Origin: RGIG995 sp045652445
GTDB taxonomy: Bacteria; Bacillota; Clostridia; Oscillospirales; UBA644
Direction of reading: 5' to 3'
Assembly: GCA_045652445.1 (NCBI GenBank)
Contig: JAZRUJ010000024.1
Coordinates: forward strand, 1-27,570
Length of the DNA stretch: 27,570 bases
Shown: piece after piece, positions 23,632 through 27,570 of the stretch
Layout: every line of letters starts with the position of its first letter
How positions within the stretch are numbered: position 1 is the stretch's first letter
Made by a program: the position numbers and the translations under genes
Notes under the pieces: generated by a model
Database searches by the model: none
What the model was told of the DNA's origin: nothing
The model's input: the letters and a program-made list of their open reading frames with translations, nothing else

Positions 23632-24093
23632 ATGCCGGCTCTGATGTTTCTTCTCAATACGGTGAGCCGATGCAGTGCGTTGTATCACGGTGAACGGTTT
23701 GAATCCACCGATCTCAAGCCGCCCCATGCTCGCTGCATCTCGGTCTTGTGCCGAAATCCCGGGATCTCCCAGGAACAGCTGACCCAAAAATTATGCATTG
23801 ATAAAAGCCTGGTTGCCCGTCAGTTGGCATACCTGGAAGAAAAAGGATACGTCACCCGTTCTCCCGGGGAGGACAAGCGGACCTTGTTGGTTTATCCCAC
23901 GCCAAAGGCAGAACAGACCGTTCCCATGATCCGGGAAGTATTCCGGGATTGGAACGAATGGCTGATTGCCGAATTTACCCCAGAGGAGCAGGAACAATTT
24001 TCCGTGCTTTTGCAACGGGCAAGAGATCGGGCGATGACCTACGTCCGGGGAGAAGATGCTCCCCCCAGATCGAAAGGTGAGGGTAAGGTATGA
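23632..24093 (+). CDS. MarR family transcriptional regulator
   Basis: The product (153 residues) is a winged helix-turn-helix regulator, probably a dimeric repressor of its own operon. The DNA-binding domain is clear: PGISQEQLTQKLCIDKSLVA (helix-turn-helix, about 43-62), RQLAYLEEKGYVTRSPGE (recognition end and wing) and DKRTLLVYPTPKAE (the conserved DxR of the wing). Helices at both ends would form the dimer interface. GGAGGAG (23621-23627) precedes the ATG. The stop overlaps the ABC gene start (ATGA), a layout typical of local MarR-controlled drug exporters. A ligand cannot be inferred. Confidence 0.94.
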   Translation: MPALMFLLNTVSRCSALYHGERFESTDLKPPHARCISVLCRNPGISQEQLTQKLCIDKSLVARQLAYLEEKGYVTRSPGEDKRTLLVYPTPKAEQTVPMIREVFRDWNEWLIAEFTPEEQEQFSVLLQRARDRAMTYVRGEDAPPRSKGEGKV

Positions 24094-25817
24094 AATTAAT
24101 GGTTCGTTATCTTCGCCCCTATCTTTTGCAAATGTCTGCCGTTCTTTCGGTGAAATTTCTTGCCACCCTTGTAGAACTGTTTTTGCCCTATATTTTAAGT
24201 CACATTTTGGATAACGTGGTTCCGTTACAGCGGGCAGAACTAATCTTTTTATGGGGCGGTGTGATGATCCTCTGTGCCTTGAGTGCCTTTGGAATGAACG
24301 TGTTTGCCAACCAACGTGCCTCTGCCGTTGCCCGGGACGCCACCCGGGATATTCGCCACGATCTGTTTGAAAAAACCTTGTCTCTTTCTGCCCGTCAGGT
24401 GGATGAATTTACCGTTCCCAGTCTGGAATCCCGTATCACGTCCGACACCTACCATGTCAGCCGATTTATGGGAATCATGCAGCGTATGGGCGTGCGGGCC
24501 CCGATTCTGCTTTTCGGCGGTTTAATGCTGACTACTATTCTGGATGCCAAACTGACCCTGGTCATGTTGGCGGTATTGCCCTTTATTTTCGTTATCGTAT
24601 TTTATATCGCCCGAAAAGGGGTTCCTCTTTACGGAAACGTGCAAACTCAGGTGGATTCCATGACCCGGGTGGTCCGGGAAGATGCCAAAGGGATTCGGGT
24701 TATCAAAGCTCTGTCTCGTGTGGAATCGGAAAAAGAGCGGTTTGACAACGTCAACGGAGATCTGGTCCGTGCGGAGAAAAAAGCGGGAATCACCATGGCA
24801 ATCTCCAACCCGGCTATGAACCTGTTTTTAAATCTTGGTTTAACTGCGGTTATTTTCGTAGGGGCGTTGCTGATTTCCAGGGGCGGAGATACCCAACCCG
24901 GGGTCATTATCGCGTTTACGCAATATTTTACCTTGATTGCCATGGCTCTCATGTCTATTTCTCGGATTTTCGTTATGTTTACCAAGGCAACCGCTTCCGC
25001 CAATCGGATTGATGAAGTTTTGCATTGTAAAGACGATATGCCCGTGGCATCCGAAGATCTGTACCCCCCCAGGGAATACAACGACGAGACCTATCTTCAA
25101 TTCGATGAAGTCAATTTCTCTTATAATAAAGTAAAAAATAATCTTTCCAACTGTTCTTTCACCTTGGCAAAAGGGCAGTCTTTGGGAATTATTGGGGCGA
25201 CCGGCAGTGGAAAGTCTACCATTCTTCAACTTCTCATGCGGTTTTATGATGTGGACTCCGGAGCCATTCGCATCGGCGGACGGGATGTTCGGACCATTCC
25301 TTTGGGAGAATTGCGTACCACGTTTGGGGCGGCGTTGCAAAACGATATTATTTTCTCCGGAACGGTAGAAGAAAATTTGCGGTTTGGACGGGACGTGGAC
25401 GGCGAAACCCTGAAAGACGCCCTCAAGATCTCCCAGGCGGCGGATTTTGTTGCCGAAAAGGGCTTGGATCACGAACTGACGGTAAAAGGGTCGAATCTGT
25501 CCGGAGGGCAGAAGCAACGGCTATTTATTGCCCGTGCCTTGTCGGGAGATCCGGAAATTTTGATTTTGGATGATTCTTCTTCCGCCTTGGACTATAAAAC
25601 CGACGCCAATCTTCGCCAGGCATTGGCTTCTGCGAAAGCCGACTGTACCCGTATTATCGTTGCTCAACGGGTCAGTTCGGTAATGAATTCCGATCAAATT
25701 TTGGTCTTGGACGAGGGGCAGATTATTGCCTCGGGAACCCACGAAGAATTATTGCAAACCTGCGATGTTTACCGAGAAATCAGTCGTTCACAGATGGGAG
25801 GTGCCATTCTTGAGTAA
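24090..25817 (+). CDS. ABC exporter half-transporter with degenerate catalytic residues
   Basis: The product (575 residues) fuses an N-terminal six-helix exporter domain (about 10-300) to a nucleotide-binding domain. Walker A is GATGSGKST (369-377) and the signature is canonical LSGGQ (470-474). Walker B is ILILD (490-494), but residue 495 is Asp where the catalytic Glu is expected. The switch-loop His is replaced by Gln526 (VAQR). This pattern marks the subunit that supplies the non-hydrolysing ATP site in heterodimeric exporters such as TM287/288, BmrCD and LmrCD. The next gene supplies the partner. It starts at the ATGA overlap with marR, so it is translationally coupled to the regulator. 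Confidence 0.95.
   Translation: MKLMVRYLRPYLLQMSAVLSVKFLATLVELFLPYILSHILDNVVPLQRAELIFLWGGVMILCALSAFGMNVFANQRASAVARDATRDIRHDLFEKTLSLSARQVDEFTVPSLESRITSDTYHVSRFMGIMQRMGVRAPILLFGGLMLTTILDAKLTLVMLAVLPFIFVIVFYIARKGVPLYGNVQTQVDSMTRVVREDAKGIRVIKALSRVESEKERFDNVNGDLVRAEKKAGITMAISNPAMNLFLNLGLTAVIFVGALLISRGGDTQPGVIIAFTQYFTLIAMALMSISRIFVMFTKATASANRIDEVLHCKDDMPVASEDLYPPREYNDETYLQFDEVNFSYNKVKNNLSNCSFTLAKGQSLGIIGATGSGKSTILQLLMRFYDVDSGAIRIGGRDVRTIPLGELRTTFGAALQNDIIFSGTVEENLRFGRDVDGETLKDALKISQAADFVAEKGLDHELTVKGSNLSGGQKQRLFIARALSGDPEILILDDSSSALDYKTDANLRQALASAKADCTRIIVAQRVSSVMNSDQILVLDEGQIIASGTHEELLQTCDVYREISRSQMGGAILE
25797..25801 (+). promoter_or_regulatory. Ribosome binding site fixing a TTG start
   Basis: GGAGG at 25797-25801, inside the end of the preceding gene, lies 8 nt before TTG 25810. 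The first in-frame ATG (25822) would be 20 nt away, so TTG is the better start. Confidence 0.7.
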
Positions 25818-27570
25818 GCCCATGGGCGGTCCTCGCGGAATGGCGGGACCCACGAAAAAATTGGATCGAAAAACCGGAATGCGAGTTCTTCGCCGGATTT
25901 TGTCTTATTTGTTCCGTTACAAGTGGTTGGTAATTTTAGCCTTTGTCATGATGCTGACTTCCAATCTGTTAGCCTTGGTGGGACCGCGGTTGTCCGGTTT
26001 TGCCATCGACGCTTTGAGCGGAGACTTTTCCGGAAAACTGATCATCCCCCGGCTGTATCAGTTTTGCGTTTCTCTTTTTAATTCCCCCATGCCGGGACAG
26101 GTATTGTATTATTGTATTCTCATGGCGGTAACCTATCTTTGCTCCGCCGGTTTGTCCTTCGGACTTTCCAGCCTGATGATTACCATCAGCCAAAAGGTTA
26201 TTTCCACCATGCGTCGGGATGTGTTTCATCATTTAACCGAACTTCCCGTTCGTTATTTTGATATCCACGCCACGGGGGATATCATCAGCCGAATTTCCTA
26301 TGATATCGACACGGTAAACACCTCGCTTTCCAATGATCTTCTTCAGGTTTGTGCCAGCGTGGTTACTTTGGTTGGGTCGTTGGTGATGATGGCGTCCATT
26401 TGCCCTTTACTCTTGTTGGTATTTGCCATTACCGTTCCCATGTCCCTGTGGTTTACCCGGCGGAAAACCAAAAAGATTCAACCCTATTTCCGGGCACGTT
26501 CCGGGAAGTTGGGGGAATTAAACGGCTATGCGGAGGAAATTCTCTCCGGTCAACGGACGGTTCATGCCTATCACCGGGAAGCCGATACCATGAACACCTT
26601 TGACCAAAAGAACGAAACCGCCGTGGAATCTTATTATCAAGCGGATTACCACGCTGCCGTCATCGGTCCGTCGGTCATGTTTATCAACAATCTTTCCATT
26701 TCGTTGGTTACCATTTTGGGCGGCCTGTTTTACATGCTGACCATGGCAAAAGGCGAAGGAAACGTATTCCCTCTGATTGCGATCACCTTGGGAGAAGTGG
26801 CGTCTTTCGTGCAGTATTCCCGGAAGTTTGCGGGACCGATCAACGAATTTGCCAATATTCTCAATGAAATCCAGTCTGCCATGGCGGCAGCGGAACGGGT
26901 ATTCCATTTGTTGGATGAGCCAGCCGAAGCCCCTGACGGGGAAGACGCAACGGAATTGACCGGCATAAAAGGACAGGTGGACGTGGAACAGATTGATTTT
27001 TCCTACGTTCCCGGAAAACAGATTTTGAAAGATTTCACCATGCATGCCCTCCCTGGGACAATCAACGCCATCGTGGGACCCACCGGAGCAGGGAAGACCA
27101 CCGTCATCAACCTTTTAATGCGGTTCTATGACCCTCAAAATGGCGCTGTTTTGGTGGACGGAAAGGATTCTCATTCCGTTACCCGGAATTCTCTCCGAAA
27201 GGCTTATACCATGGTTTTGCAGGACACCTGGCTATTCTGCGGTACGGTGCATGATAATATCGCCTACGGACGGGAGGGGGCTACCCGGGAAGACGTAATT
27301 GCCGCGGCAAAGGCTGCCCATATCCATTCCTTTATCGAAGGGTTGCCTCAAGGGTATGATACGGTGCTTTCCGACGACGGGATCAACCTCTCCAAAGGGC
27401 AAAAGCAGATGATCACCATCGCTCGTGCCATGCTGTCCGATTCTGCCATGCTGATTTTGGACGAAGCCACGTCCAACGTAGACTCTCGTACCGAGCAACG
27501 GATCCAGAACGCCATGGTTTCTTTGATGAAGGACCGGACCTCCTTCGTCATCGCCCACCGTCTTTCCACC
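25810..27570 (+). CDS. ABC exporter half-transporter, catalytic partner (cut by window end)
   Basis: The first 587 codons of a transmembrane-plus-ATPase half-transporter run open to the last base of the window. The start TTG (25810) overlaps the previous stop by 8 nt. A Gly/Pro/Met-rich N terminus (PMGGPRGMAGP) precedes the six-helix domain, which contains ELPVRYFDIHATGDIISRIS. In the ATPase domain Walker A is GPTGAGKTT (423-431), Walker B is MLILDE (547-552) with the catalytic Glu intact, and the switch His583 (IAHR) is intact. The signature is altered to LSKGQ (527-531). These features complement the preceding subunit exactly, as expected for a heterodimer with one active and one degenerate ATP site. 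About the last 15-40 residues are missing. Confidence 0.94.
   Translation, partial: MSKPMGGPRGMAGPTKKLDRKTGMRVLRRILSYLFRYKWLVILAFVMMLTSNLLALVGPRLSGFAIDALSGDFSGKLIIPRLYQFCVSLFNSPMPGQVLYYCILMAVTYLCSAGLSFGLSSLMITISQKVISTMRRDVFHHLTELPVRYFDIHATGDIISRISYDIDTVNTSLSNDLLQVCASVVTLVGSLVMMASICPLLLLVFAITVPMSLWFTRRKTKKIQPYFRARSGKLGELNGYAEEILSGQRTVHAYHREADTMNTFDQKNETAVESYYQADYHAAVIGPSVMFINNLSISLVTILGGLFYMLTMAKGEGNVFPLIAITLGEVASFVQYSRKFAGPINEFANILNEIQSAMAAAERVFHLLDEPAEAPDGEDATELTGIKGQVDVEQIDFSYVPGKQILKDFTMHALPGTINAIVGPTGAGKTTVINLLMRFYDPQNGAVLVDGKDSHSVTRNSLRKAYTMVLQDTWLFCGTVHDNIAYGREGATREDVIAAAKAAHIHSFIEGLPQGYDTVLSDDGINLSKGQKQMITIARAMLSDSAMLILDEATSNVDSRTEQRIQNAMVSLMKDRTSFVIAHRLST

Noticed and set aside
1..27570. 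CRISPR arrays, insertion sequences, phage genes, toxin-antitoxin or defence genes
   Set aside because: No regularly spaced long repeats, transposase motifs, integrases or such genes were seen on either strand; the only tRNA genes lack a neighbouring integrase or a duplicated 3' end.

Overview
The window looks like chromosomal DNA of a low-to-mid GC Gram-positive bacterium, most likely in Clostridia (Bacillota). The signs are AGGAGG-type ribosome binding sites, six sigma-A-type promoters that all have 17-bp spacers, a YerB/DUF3048 lipoprotein, CCA-encoding tRNA genes and hairpin plus T-tract terminators. No phage, transposase, CRISPR array or rRNA gene was seen. Species cannot be assigned from the sequence alone.

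Layout. Positions 1-312 hold a tRNA-Thr(TGT)/tRNA-Tyr(GTA) transcription unit with its own promoter and a UUCG-loop terminator. Positions 326-3035 hold a housekeeping unit: two rRNA methyltransferases (RsmE and an RsmF-like enzyme) and a small MaoC-type hot-dog hydratase, closed by a terminator. A T-rich, non-coding stretch of about 340 bp (2997-3337) carries a strong extended -10 promoter. It starts the main feature of the window, a 16-gene, 16.6-kb polysaccharide locus (3338-19921) that ends in a terminator at 19975-20006.

The polysaccharide locus reads as a Wzx/Wzy-type capsule or cell-wall glycan pathway. A polyprenyl-phosphate sugar-phosphate transferase (last gene) would start the lipid-linked repeat unit. 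Seven further predicted glycosyltransferases (GT4, two of the DQDD rhamnosyltransferase-like GT2 type, another GT2, WbsX/GH99-like, DUF4422, and a GT-A-like protein) would extend it. RmlABDC supplies dTDP-L-rhamnose and Glf supplies UDP-galactofuranose. A left-handed beta-helix acetyltransferase would decorate it, Wzx would flip it and the Wzy-like protein would polymerise it. No Wzz/CpsC co-polymerase, BY-kinase, phosphatase or LytR-CpsA-Psr ligase is present here. Those functions must lie elsewhere or be absent.

Downstream are a CPBP intramembrane protease placed only 17 nt after the polysaccharide terminator, a convergent YerB-like lipoprotein, and a probable drug-export locus. That locus has a MATE transporter diverging from a marR-ABC-ABC operon. 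The two ABC half-transporters carry the complementary defects expected of a heterodimeric exporter with one degenerate ATP site. The second is cut by the window end.

Most of the region is ordinary in gene content. The more interesting points are regulatory: paired palindromes after the marR promoter, a terminator/attenuator layout before the protease gene, and a strong hairpin inside the rml block. The acidic loop in the polymerase and the marked codon bias of rmlA-rmlB are also worth a look.
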